Below are positions 15,499 through 22,906 of a DNA stretch of 64,000 nt, piece by piece. The stretch spans positions 186,001 to 250,000 of the forward strand of contig NZ_CP119108.1 in NCBI RefSeq assembly GCF_029094505.1. Reading direction: 5' to 3'. The stretch comes from Microbacterium horticulturae (lineage in GTDB: Bacteria > Actinomycetota > Actinomycetes > Actinomycetales > Microbacteriaceae). The first letter of the stretch is position 1. Every line of letters begins with the position of its first letter. Made by a program: the position numbers and the translations under genes. Below the pieces are notes generated by a model. The model made no database searches, was not told the DNA's origin, and was given only the letters and a program-made list of their open reading frames with translations.

Positions 15499-16761
15499 TC
15501 AACGGCCGAGAGCGACGGCCTCCAACGCCCCGGCGATCGCGACGACCCCTTCGACGACCTCGGCGAACGAGGTCGACAGCGGCGAGAGCCCCATGCGCAG
15601 CCCGCCCGGGTCGCGGTAGTCGGGGATCACGTCCTGCTCCCACAGCCGCGCCGTGACTTCGCGCATGGCCGGATGTGTCAGTGTGACGTGGCCGCCCCGG
15701 GCCGCGGCATCCCGCGGCGATGCCACCGACACCCCCGGCAGCAGCGTGTCGGCCAGACGCACGGCGAATGAGGTCAGGGCGACCGACTTCGCGCGCACGG
15801 CGTCGATGCCGACCTCGCCCAGCAGCGGCAGCGTGTCGCGCAGGGCGAGCATGCCGGTGATCGGGGGCGTGCCCGACAGAAAGCGGCGCACTCCCGGCGC
15901 CGGCTCGTACTCCGGGCCCATCGCGAACACGTCGGCCGCGCCCATCCAGCCTTGGATCGGCTGGGTCAGCACGTCCTGCCACCGCGTCGCGACATATGCG
16001 AACGCGGGCGACCCCGGACCGCCGCCCAGGTACTTGTACGTGCAGCCCACCGCGAGGTCGAAACCCCACGCGTCGGCCTGCACGGGAACCGATCCGGCGG
16101 AGTGGCAGAGGTCCCACACGATGAGCGCCCCGGCGTCATGCGCGAGCCCGGTCAGGGCGGCGGCATCCGCCATATGTCCCGACCGGTATGCGACGTGGCT
16201 GAGTAGCACGACGGCGGTCGACGGGCCCAGCGCCGACGCGAGCAGATCAGCGGTCACGCCGCCGTCACGCGGCGCCTCGATCCAGCGCACGCGCCCGCCG
16301 CGCTCGGCGGCGACGCCCTCGACCAGAAAACGGTCGGTGGGAAAGTTGTCGCGATCGACCACGATCTCCACACGCTCCGGATCGACTGCGTGTGCGTGGT
16401 CGAACGCCGCGCGCAGCAGTTTGTACAGCAGCACGGTCGTGGAGTCGCCGATGACCGTCTGCGCGGGCGCCGCGCCCAGCGCGACGCGCCCGAGCAGGTC
16501 GCCGAGCTCGAACGGCTGACTCATCCAGCGCTCATCCCACCCGCGGATGAGCCGCCCGCCCCATTCATCGCGCACGAACGCGCCCACCGATTCGGCCGTC
16601 GCGCGCAGCGGCCTTCCCAGTGAGTTGCCGTCGAAGTAGACCAGTGACGTCTCCGACCCGACGAACAGCGAGCGGTGCGCGCGCAGCGGGTCGGCGGCGT
16701 CGAGGGTGGATGCCTCGGCCCGTGCGTCGGCGAGGCGGGCGTCGAGAAGGTCAGGGCTCAT
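15499..16761 (-). CDS. kynU: kynureninase
   Basis: A 420-residue PLP-dependent hydrolase that splits kynurenine to anthranilate and alanine (EC 3.7.1.3). Family marks are YFDGNSLGRP near the N-terminus, the PLP-phosphate/ring contacts GDSTTVLLYK, the DLCHSAGSVP segment, and the Schiff-base Lys243 in GCTYKYLGGGPGSPAF. The C-terminus (DYRDPGGLRMGLSPL) matches the substrate carboxylate site. The ATG at 16761 lies 11 bp inside the amidohydrolase gene, so it is read from the same transcript: last gene of a tryptophan-to-anthranilate operon. Confidence 0.96.
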   Translation of the reverse strand: MSPDLLDARLADARAEASTLDAADPLRAHRSLFVGSETSLVYFDGNSLGRPLRATAESVGAFVRDEWGGRLIRGWDERWMSQPFELGDLLGRVALGAAPAQTVIGDSTTVLLYKLLRAAFDHAHAVDPERVEIVVDRDNFPTDRFLVEGVAAERGGRVRWIEAPRDGGVTADLLASALGPSTAVVLLSHVAYRSGHMADAAALTGLAHDAGALIVWDLCHSAGSVPVQADAWGFDLAVGCTYKYLGGGPGSPAFAYVATRWQDVLTQPIQGWMGAADVFAMGPEYEPAPGVRRFLSGTPPITGMLALRDTLPLLGEVGIDAVRAKSVALTSFAVRLADTLLPGVSVASPRDAAARGGHVTLTHPAMREVTARLWEQDVIPDYRDPGGLRMGLSPLSTSFAEVVEGVVAIAGALEAVALGR

Positions 16762-17728
16762 GGGGCGTCAGCTCCTCGGTGGGTACGACAGTCGCCGCGC
16801 CGAGCCACTCCGGGATCGCGGCCTCGTCGGCGGGCGGGGGACCGGACACGAACGTGGCGACCCCGGTCTCAGGGTGCGGCAGAGGCCAGGGATCGGTGAG
16901 CGCCGTCACGAGCGCGGGTCCCCGCACGCCGGCCTCGTGCAGCGCGTGCAGTTCTTCGACGAGCAGGCCCGCGCCGCGCGGCCCATTGCCCAGGTCGGTG
17001 CCGTACAGCACGGTACCGCCGGCCGCTGCGAAGCGGCCGAGATTCTCGATGGCGATGGCCGGGTCCTCGTTGATGGTGAGCGTCGAGATCCAGCGCTGCC
17101 CGGCATCGACCGCACGGGCGATCAGCTCTTCGTCGACCCGCTCAGTGAACGGCGTGTGCGCTATCGTGTCGGCTCCGGCATCCACCGCCAGCTCGGCCAT
17201 CCCGTCGCCCTCCACGTGCGCGACCACCGGCAGCGAGCGCGCGTGCGCGGCAGCGATCACGGCGTCGAGCGTGGGGCGGTCGAAGACGGGCCCGGCCGCG
17301 GAGTTCAGTGCGACCTTGATGACGGCGGCTCCGGCATCCGCCATCTCGTCCACGCTCGTGCGGGCGCCGCCCGACACTCCCGGATCGGCCGAGGCCGAGG
17401 TCACCATGTGCACGATCTGGGCCGGTGCCCAGGGCTGGAACGTCGGGTAACCGCCCGGCACCGTCAGGAACGCACCGGCGTATGCCACGTACGGAATACC
17501 GCGCTTGGGGCGACGCGCGAAGTACGCGGGGTCACCGCCGAGATCGAGCGCCGCCGCGATTCCGCGTGCGGGCAGGGCGTGCTCATTCACCAGGTGCAGG
17601 TGCAGGTGGTGGTCCATGAAGGCGGGCAGAGCAATACCCTCTTGCCCGGTGATCGCCCGACGGCAGGTGTGGGCGTGCGGTCCCAGGAGCGCGGCGAGGC
17701 GCTCCGGATCGACGTGCGGCATGGTCAT
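16751..17728 (-). CDS. amidohydrolase in kynurenine operon (possible formylkynurenine hydrolase)
   Basis: A 325-residue metal-dependent amidohydrolase-like protein. Visible marks are the HxH-type N-terminal motif (FMDHHLHLHLVNEH), a Lys in AAVIKVALNS, VVAHVEG, ADTIAHTPF and LYGTDLGNG (metal Asp), in the order expected of the amidohydrolase TIM barrel. Its ATG at 17728 overlaps the tryptophan dioxygenase stop (ATGA), and its 3' end overlaps kynU by 11 bp, so it sits exactly where a formamidase (kynB) is normally found. No kynB-type protein is present. I infer, without proof, that it hydrolyses N-formylkynurenine or a related ring amide. The long frame continuing upstream of 17728 is antisense-like readthrough, not the start. 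Confidence 0.82.
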   Translation of the reverse strand: MTMPHVDPERLAALLGPHAHTCRRAITGQEGIALPAFMDHHLHLHLVNEHALPARGIAAALDLGGDPAYFARRPKRGIPYVAYAGAFLTVPGGYPTFQPWAPAQIVHMVTSASADPGVSGGARTSVDEMADAGAAVIKVALNSAAGPVFDRPTLDAVIAAAHARSLPVVAHVEGDGMAELAVDAGADTIAHTPFTERVDEELIARAVDAGQRWISTLTINEDPAIAIENLGRFAAAGGTVLYGTDLGNGPRGAGLLVEELHALHEAGVRGPALVTALTDPWPLPHPETGVATFVSGPPPADEAAIPEWLGAATVVPTEELTPHEP

Positions 17729-18585
17729 CTCCCGATCTCGGTGCGCACCGCGTACAGCTCGGGGAAGAACGTCAGGTCGAGCGCGCGCTTGAGAAAGCTC
17801 ACGCCGCTGGACCCGCCGGTGCCCCGCTTGTATCCGATGATGCGCTCCACGGTCTTCAGATGCCGGAAGCGCCACAGCTGGAAATTGTCTTCCAGGTCGA
17901 CAAGCTCTTCGCACGTCTCGTATTCGGCCCAGTGCGCATCGGCGTCGGCGTAGATCGCCGCGAACAGCGGCACCAGTTCGGGCGTGAACTCCCACGCCTT
18001 GGTCACGTCGCGCTCGAGCACCGCCTGCGGAACGGCATGGCCGGCACGCGCGAGCAGCCGCAGGAACTCGTCGTACAGGCTCGGCGCCTCCAGCGCCGCC
18101 GTGACCAGCGCGAGGTTCGCGGGGTCGGATTCGAAGACGCGCAGCATCCCCGCGTGCTTGTTGCCCAGCGTGAACTCGACCGCGCGGTACTGCGCCGACT
18201 GGAAGCCGCTGGCATTGCCCAGGATGCCGCGGAACTGCGAGTACTCGGTGGGCGTGAGCGTCGCCAGCACCGACCACTGATCGGTGATCGTCTTCTGGAT
18301 GTGCTTGACCCGCGCTATGCACTTCAGCGCGTGGCCGAGCTCGTCGGCGCGCAGATGCGCGCATGCCGCGCCCAGCTCGTGCAGGATCAGCTTCAGCCAC
18401 AGCTCGGTCGTCTGGTGCTGGATGATGAACAGCAGCTCATCATGATGCTCGGGAGAGCTGAGGGGATGCTGCGCCTGCAGCAGCGTGCCCAGCTCCAGGT
18501 ATCCGCTGTAGGTCATCCGGTCTTCAAAGTCCGTGATGACCGTCTCTTCGATTGTTCTCGTGTTGCGCTCGACGCCTTCGTCCAC
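17725..18585 (-). CDS. kynA: tryptophan 2,3-dioxygenase
   Basis: A 286-residue heme dioxygenase that opens the indole ring of tryptophan to give N-formylkynurenine (EC 1.13.11.11). Clear family motifs are MTYSGYLEL, FIIQHQTTELWLKLILHEL (substrate and heme pocket), FRGILGNASGFQS, and WRFRHLKTVERIIG followed by RGTGGSSGVSFL (proximal His and propionate contacts). I place the start at GTG 18585, with TAGGCT 7 nt upstream, which gives the usual N-terminus. An in-frame ATG at 18699 would add a 38-residue low-complexity leader and looks wrong. First gene of the kyn operon. Confidence 0.95.
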   Translation of the reverse strand: MDEGVERNTRTIEETVITDFEDRMTYSGYLELGTLLQAQHPLSSPEHHDELLFIIQHQTTELWLKLILHELGAACAHLRADELGHALKCIARVKHIQKTITDQWSVLATLTPTEYSQFRGILGNASGFQSAQYRAVEFTLGNKHAGMLRVFESDPANLALVTAALEAPSLYDEFLRLLARAGHAVPQAVLERDVTKAWEFTPELVPLFAAIYADADAHWAEYETCEELVDLEDNFQLWRFRHLKTVERIIGYKRGTGGSSGVSFLKRALDLTFFPELYAVRTEIGR

Positions 18586-18592
18586 GTCGTCC

Positions 18593-18598
18593 AGCCTA
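18593..18598 (-). promoter_or_regulatory. -10 element of leaderless promoter (kyn operon)
   Basis: TAGGCT on the minus strand, followed by 7 nt and the GTG of tryptophan dioxygenase. Confidence 0.5.
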
Positions 18599-18827
18599 TG
18601 CGCGCTCGCCGGAGGGGTGGATGCCGCGGCAGCGGTGAGCAGCGGAATGCCCGGTGGCGACCGACACTCGCTCAAAACCTCATTGAACTTCCCGTTCACA
18701 CAGGCGAGGGGACAGGCGAGCGCGGGCGGGCAGGCCAGAGCGGACGGGCAGGCCAGAGCGAGCGGACACGCGAGCGCGAGCCGGCGGCCGAGGGCGCGCG
18801 GGCTGCGCGGGCGACCGCGGCAGCGCG

Positions 18828-19079
18828 TCAGATCAGCGAAAGCTCGCGCAGCTTGGCCTCGACGTCGGCGTTCGACGGCTCGACCTGGTGCGAGGCGTCG
18901 GGGTACACCACGACGGGGATGTTCTTGCGGCCCGAGATCTCTTCGGCGACGTCGGCGGCCGAGGGGTCGACGACGAGGTCGATGTAGTCGTACTCGATAC
19001 CGAGTTCGTCGAGCTGCTTCTTGGTGCGGCGGCAGTCACGGCACCATTCGGCGCCGAACATCTTGATCGGAGAAGTCAT
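18828..19079 (-). CDS. mycoredoxin / glutaredoxin-like protein
   Basis: An 83-residue thioredoxin-fold redox protein. It begins with the short strand IKMFGAEWCRDCRRTK, where CRDC is the active site, followed by VDPSAADVAEEISGRKNIPVVVYPD with the cis-Pro of the glutaredoxin fold. Actinobacterial proteins of this type (mycoredoxins) reduce mixed disulfides with mycothiol, usually through a CxxC site like this one. The ATG at 19079 gives the normal length; GGGAGAA lies about 10 nt upstream. It is followed by 240 bp of degenerate GC-rich repeats before the kyn operon and preceded by the TetR gene on the same strand. Confidence 0.88.
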   Translation of the reverse strand: MTSPIKMFGAEWCRDCRRTKKQLDELGIEYDYIDLVVDPSAADVAEEISGRKNIPVVVYPDASHQVEPSNADVEAKLRELSLI

Positions 19080-19096
19080 GTCTCCATTCTCCCAGC

Positions 19097-19837
19097 TCAC
19101 AGCAGGGGAGACGCTGAGCGCAGCGACGCGATGCTGTCGAGCACCACCGACAACTGCGTGGCGAAGCGCTCCCCGGCGGCGGTGGCATAGCCGTATCGTC
19201 CGGACGCGGCCACGCGCGGGTGCGCTGCCGCGTCGACCGCGGCATCCCGCTTCTCGATGTCGTAGGTTCCGGCGGGCGCCTGCGCGCGCTCCTGCTCTTC
19301 GATGCAGCTGCCGACGGTGAACGCCGTGAGGATCGAAACGGCATCGGTCGACGCCTCGACGGTGAAGCCCTGCTGCTCCATCCAGGCCAGCCCCGCCTCC
19401 TGCCCGCGCAGGAGCGACGCGTCGGTGAGGGCGGTGCCGCTGAAAGCGCGCGCGCCGTCGCGGTGCGCGAGCAGCCCGCGGCGGGTGGCGTGTGCGTACT
19501 GCTCGAGGGCGTCGCGCCAGCCCTCGACAGAGGGGGTGGATGCCGCGGCCGCCGTGCCCGCGCCATCCGCGCGTGCATCGCCGGCCCCCGCGCGGGCCGC
19601 GTCCTTATTCCCGGGAGCGTCGCCCATCAGCGGCACCGCGCGCCCGATCTCGGTCCACACGCGGGTGCCCATCTCGTCGAGGAGGGCCTTCTTGTCGCGC
19701 ACGTGCCAGTAGAGCGCCGGCGCCTTCACGTCGAGGCGTGCCGCGACGGCCCGGACGGTGAGGCCGTCCATGCCGACGTCGTCGAGCACGGCCAGCGCGG
19801 CGTCGACGATCGCGTCGCGGGTGATGCCTTTCGCCAT
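19097..19837 (-). CDS. TetR-family transcriptional repressor
   Basis: A 246-residue regulator. Residues about 5-50 form the TetR helix-turn-helix (DAIVDAALAVLDDVGMDGLT, then VRAVAARLDVKAPALYWHVRDK). The C-terminal half follows the class of TetR proteins with a tetracycline-repressor-like ligand domain, interrupted by an Ala/Gly/Asp-rich insert at about residues 85-115. ATG 19837 is used, since longer starts run through the operator. It is divergent from the MDR-family reductase and shares a 64-bp promoter region containing two near-identical palindromes, so it probably represses both itself and the reductase. Confidence 0.9.
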   Translation of the reverse strand: MAKGITRDAIVDAALAVLDDVGMDGLTVRAVAARLDVKAPALYWHVRDKKALLDEMGTRVWTEIGRAVPLMGDAPGNKDAARAGAGDARADGAGTAAAASTPSVEGWRDALEQYAHATRRGLLAHRDGARAFSGTALTDASLLRGQEAGLAWMEQQGFTVEASTDAVSILTAFTVGSCIEEQERAQAPAGTYDIEKRDAAVDAAAHPRVAASGRYGYATAAGERFATQLSVVLDSIASLRSASPLL

Positions 19838-19847
19838 GGTTGACAGC

Positions 19848-19860
19848 TTAACGGCGTTAA
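19848..19860. promoter_or_regulatory. TetR operator, site 1
   Basis: TTAACGGCGTTAA, a 13-bp palindrome 10 bp before the tetR-like ATG. Confidence 0.7.
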
Positions 19861-19879
19861 GGGAAGATGGCCACATCGT

Positions 19880-19892
19880 TTAACAACGTTAA
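19880..19892. promoter_or_regulatory. TetR operator, site 2
   Basis: TTAACAACGTTAA, same half-sites (TTAAC/GTTAA) as site 1 with its centre 32 bp away, about three helical turns. It overlaps the reductase ribosome-binding region, so a bound repressor would block that gene directly. Confidence 0.7.
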
Positions 19893-19901
19893 GGAGAGAT
19901 C

Positions 19902-20846
19902 ATGAAGGCTGCAGTCATCGACGCCGCAGGAGCGGCCCCGCGTTATGACGACTTCGCCGTGCCGGAGCCCGCCGAGGGCGAGCAGCTGATGCGGGTCGTC
20001 GCCGCCGGCATCCACCCCGTCGTCCGGGGAATGGCGAGTGGGCGGCACTACGCCAGCGGGGGCACATATCCGCTCGTGCCCGGGGTCGACGCCGTCGCGA
20101 TCGGCGATGATGGCGTCGCGCGGTACACGGGGCTCATCCGGGCTCCCTGGGGCACGATGGCCGAGCAGGTCGCGGCGCGGTTCGGCGTGCCGCTGCCCGA
20201 CGGCGCCGACCCGATCGCCGTCGCGGGCGGGCTCAACCCCGGTATGAGTTCGTGGATGCCACTCCTGGCCCGCACGGGCGAGGTCCAGGCGCTCGGCACC
20301 GTGCTCATCGTCGGCGCCACGGGTGTGGCCGGCCGCATCGCCGTGCAGAACGCGTTCGCGCTCGGCGCCGACCATGTCGTCGGCGTCGGCCGCAATCCCG
20401 AGCGGCTCGACGAGATCGGCGCGCTCGGGGGCGTGCCGGTCGCGCTCGCCGACGGGCCCGAGGCCATCGCCCGAGCCCTCGACGGCACGTCGCCGAGCAT
20501 CGTGGTCGACTTCGCGTGGGGCGAGCCCGCCGAGGCGGTCTGGCAGGCGCTCTCGCGCCGCGGCCTGCACGACGATGAGGCCGACATCGTGCACGTACAG
20601 ATCGGCACGATGGCGGGTGCTACCGCGGCACTGCCCGGCGCGCTGCTGCGCAGTCGCCGCATCGTCGTGCGCGGCGCGGGGGCCGGGTCGACTCCGGTCG
20701 CCGAGCTCATGAAGCAGCTGCCCGGTTTCGTGCAGCGCGTCGCCGACGGCGAGGTCGTGGTGCCGGTGCGCGCCTTCGCTCTGTCGCAGGTCGCCGAGGC
20801 GTGGGCGTATCGGGGCGCGGAGCGCGCCGTCGTCGTGCCCGACTGA
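19902..20846 (+). CDS. medium-chain (quinone-type) reductase
   Basis: A 314-residue protein of the zinc-independent MDR/quinone oxidoreductase group. The N-terminal GroES-like half (MKAAVIDAAG, VPGVDAVAIGDDGV) is followed by a Rossmann half with the NADPH motif VLIVGATGVAGRIAVQ at about residues 134-149. The Cys/His zinc ligands of alcohol dehydrogenases are missing. An AAGGAGAG ribosome-binding site lies just before ATG 19902. It is divergent from the TetR gene and under two operators, so expression is probably induced by the repressor's ligand; a role in electrophile or quinone detoxification is plausible but unproven. Confidence 0.88.
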   Translation: MKAAVIDAAGAAPRYDDFAVPEPAEGEQLMRVVAAGIHPVVRGMASGRHYASGGTYPLVPGVDAVAIGDDGVARYTGLIRAPWGTMAEQVAARFGVPLPDGADPIAVAGGLNPGMSSWMPLLARTGEVQALGTVLIVGATGVAGRIAVQNAFALGADHVVGVGRNPERLDEIGALGGVPVALADGPEAIARALDGTSPSIVVDFAWGEPAEAVWQALSRRGLHDDEADIVHVQIGTMAGATAALPGALLRSRRIVVRGAGAGSTPVAELMKQLPGFVQRVADGEVVVPVRAFALSQVAEAWAYRGAERAVVVPD

Positions 20847-20867
20847 GATCGGGCGAGACTGGTACAC

Positions 20868-21440
20868 GTGGGTTTCACACGCGCCGAACTCGAGTCGTAC
20901 CGCGGCCGCGGCATCCCGGACTTCGTCCCCGAGTATCCGCGGCTGATCTTCGTGGGCATAAACCCCGGACTGTGGACGGCGGCGACCGGGGTGCCGTTCG
21001 CGCACCCCGGCAACCGCTTCTACCCGGCGCTCGTGCGGGCCGGCGTCATTCCGCGCGTGCCCGAGATTGGCGTGGAAGGAATGCCCGATGTCGACCGGCG
21101 CATGTTCTTCGACGCCGGGATCGGCATCTCCAACCTCGTGCGCCGCGCCACTGCCCGGGCCGATGAGCTGAGCCGCGACGAACTGCGGGAGGGCGCCCGC
21201 CGCCTCGAGGGCGACATTGAGCGATGGCATCCCGCCGTCGTCGCGGTCGTGGGCCTCACCGCGTATCGCCAAGGGTTCGGGCGGGCGAAGGCCGCCGCCG
21301 GCAGGCAGCCTGAGGCCCTCGGTGGCGCCGAGCTCTGGGTCGTGCCGAACCCCAGCGGACTGAATGCGCACGACACCGTGGCGACACTCGCCGAGGCGTA
21401 CGCCGCGCCGGCGCGGGCGGCGGGGGTGCTGCCGGCCTGA
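20868..21440 (+). CDS. mug: G/U mismatch-specific DNA glycosylase
   Basis: A 190-residue uracil-DNA-glycosylase-fold enzyme of the MUG/TDG family, which removes uracil or related bases mispaired with guanine during base-excision repair. The catalytic motif is VGINPGLWTAATG, with Asn in the place typical of this family, followed by HPGNRFYPAL. The DNA-intercalating loop motif VVPNPSGLNAH is near the C-terminus. GTG 20868 is supported by length and by a GAGACT hexamer 7 nt upstream, the leaderless arrangement seen elsewhere here. It lies 21 bp downstream of the reductase gene. Confidence 0.93.
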   Translation: MGFTRAELESYRGRGIPDFVPEYPRLIFVGINPGLWTAATGVPFAHPGNRFYPALVRAGVIPRVPEIGVEGMPDVDRRMFFDAGIGISNLVRRATARADELSRDELREGARRLEGDIERWHPAVVAVVGLTAYRQGFGRAKAAAGRQPEALGGAELWVVPNPSGLNAHDTVATLAEAYAAPARAAGVLPA

Positions 21441-21443
21441 TGT

Positions 21444-21582
21444 CCGGTCGTTGAGCGAGCGAAGCGAGTCGAAACGAAAGCCCGACCCGTTTCGACTCGC
21501 TCGCTGCGCTCGCTCGCTCAACGACCAGGTCTTCGACCCTCGCTCAACGACCGGGAGTCTTCGACGCTCGCTCAATGATCGG
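21444..21582. repeat. GTTGAGCGAGCG-family repeat, copy B5 (inverted pair plus two extra arms)
   Basis: Left arm CCGGTCGTTGAGCGAGCGAA, right arm CGTTTCGACTCGCTCGCTGC ending in CAACGACC, then two shortened tandem copies of the right arm (TCTTCGACCCTCGCTCAACG and TCTTCGACGCTCGCTCAATG). This is the most complex copy and follows the mug stop directly. Confidence 0.85.
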
Positions 21583-21683
21583 CACGCGGCTCCTATGGAG
21601 TCGCCCACACCCCGGAAATCCTCCAGGTGAGCGTGCGACGATGGAACAACCGCGCCCGCCGCGGCCACCGAACCGGAAGACCC

Positions 21684-22826
21684 ATGCAGCTGTCGATCAT
21701 CGTCCCGACCTACAACGAGGCGCCCAACGTGGCAGAGCTCGTGCGTCGCGTGGCCGACGCGGTGCGGGGGATCGAGACCGAGATCATCTTCGTCGACGAC
21801 AGTGTGGATGCCACGCCCGCCGCGATCGCCGACGTGGCGGCATCCGCTCCTCTTCCCGTCCGGATGATCCACCGCGATACGCCCACCGGCGGCCTGGGCG
21901 GTGCGGTGGTCGAGGGCATGAAGATCGCGGATTCCGACGTCTGTCTGGTCATGGACGGTGATCTGCAGCATCCCCCCGAAGACATCCCGGCGCTGTTCGG
22001 ACGTTTCGGTGTCGGCGACGCCGATGTGGTCGTGGCGTCGCGGTACATGGTCAGCGGGTCGGCGCGCGGGCTGGCCGATCGCACGCGGGTGTGGGTGTCG
22101 AAGCTGTCGACCCTGTTGACGCGGGCGATGTTCCCGATCCGGTTGCGCGGGGTCACGGACCCGATGACCGGGTTCTTCGTCGTGGACCGCACGCGTATCG
22201 ACCTGGAGGGGTTGCACCCGCGCGGGTTCAAGATCCTGCTCGAAATGCTCGCGCGCAAGAGTGTGCGGGTGGTGGAGGTGCCGTTCCACTTCGCGGACCG
22301 GTTCGCGGGAGAGTCGAAGGCGTCAGTGCGGCAGGGCGTGAACTTTCTCGTGCAGCTGACCGGGCTGCGGTTCGGCAAGATGTCGCTGTTCGCACTGATC
22401 GGCGCGTTGGGCGCGGTGGTGAACCTCGTCATCATGTGGGCGCTGATCCAGCTGGGGATGAACTACATCCCCGCCGCGATCATCGGCGCCGAAGTGACAA
22501 TCGTCGGAAACTTCCTGCTGCAGGAACGGTTCGTCTTCCAAGACATGCGGTCGGATGCCGCGGGTGTCTGGTCGCGGTTCGCCAAGTCGTTCGCGTTCAA
22601 CAACATCGAGGCGCTGGTGCGCATCCCCGTGATAGCGCTGCTGGTGAACACGTGGCACATCTCGAGCGTCATCGCCGCAGGGCTGACCCTGATCGTGGCG
22701 TTCGTGGTGCGGTTCATGTTCCACTCGTTGGTCGTCTACGCACCCCGCAAGGCCGGCGCCCGCTCGCGCGTGCGCGAGGTCGTCGAGGAGATCGACGCCC
22801 AAGCCGCGACGCCGGGGGAGTTGTGA
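21684..22826 (+). CDS. dolichol-phosphate-mannose-synthase-like GT2 fused to GtrA domain
   Basis: A 380-residue membrane glycosyltransferase. Residues 1-230 are a polyprenyl-phosphate sugar synthase domain (LSIIVPTYNEAPNVAELV, IIFVDDSVDATP, DGDLQHPPEDIP, and the PMTGFFVVDR acceptor loop). Residues about 240-360 contain four hydrophobic helices of a GtrA domain (FALIGALGAVVNLVIMWAL and following), which is thought to help move lipid-linked sugars across the membrane. ATG 21684 follows GGAAGA and gives the canonical N-terminus. It heads a short group with a GT4 and a PAP2 phosphatase. Confidence 0.92.
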   Translation: MQLSIIVPTYNEAPNVAELVRRVADAVRGIETEIIFVDDSVDATPAAIADVAASAPLPVRMIHRDTPTGGLGGAVVEGMKIADSDVCLVMDGDLQHPPEDIPALFGRFGVGDADVVVASRYMVSGSARGLADRTRVWVSKLSTLLTRAMFPIRLRGVTDPMTGFFVVDRTRIDLEGLHPRGFKILLEMLARKSVRVVEVPFHFADRFAGESKASVRQGVNFLVQLTGLRFGKMSLFALIGALGAVVNLVIMWALIQLGMNYIPAAIIGAEVTIVGNFLLQERFVFQDMRSDAAGVWSRFAKSFAFNNIEALVRIPVIALLVNTWHISSVIAAGLTLIVAFVVRFMFHSLVVYAPRKAGARSRVREVVEEIDAQAATPGEL

Positions 22827-22894
22827 CCGGTCAGTTTTCCGCATGTTGCCGTCGGTCACCCGCACGTGTCCCGCGCCGACCTTGATCAGGCCGG

Positions 22895-22900
22895 TAGGCT
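22895..22900 (+). promoter_or_regulatory. -10 element of leaderless promoter (GT4 gene)
   Basis: TAGGCT, followed by 6 nt and ATG 22907, with no Shine-Dalgarno. Confidence 0.5.
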
Positions 22901-22906
22901 GACGGA

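Noticed and set aside
18586..18699. N-terminal extension of tryptophan dioxygenase from ATG 18699
   Set aside because: The added residues are low complexity and unlike the family, and a leaderless -10 lies directly before GTG 18585.
18700..18827. Degenerate GC-rich repeats (units like CAGGCCAGAGCGAGCGGACA), checked as a CRISPR array
   Set aside because: Units are 10-17 bp, irregular and without unique spacers; simple low-complexity tandem sequence.
19857..22289. Very long open frame on the minus strand (810 codons) across the reductase, mug and GT2-GtrA genes
   Set aside because: It is antisense to three clear genes with intact family motifs; its protein is His/Arg/Asp-rich low complexity, the usual shadow of high-GC coding DNA.
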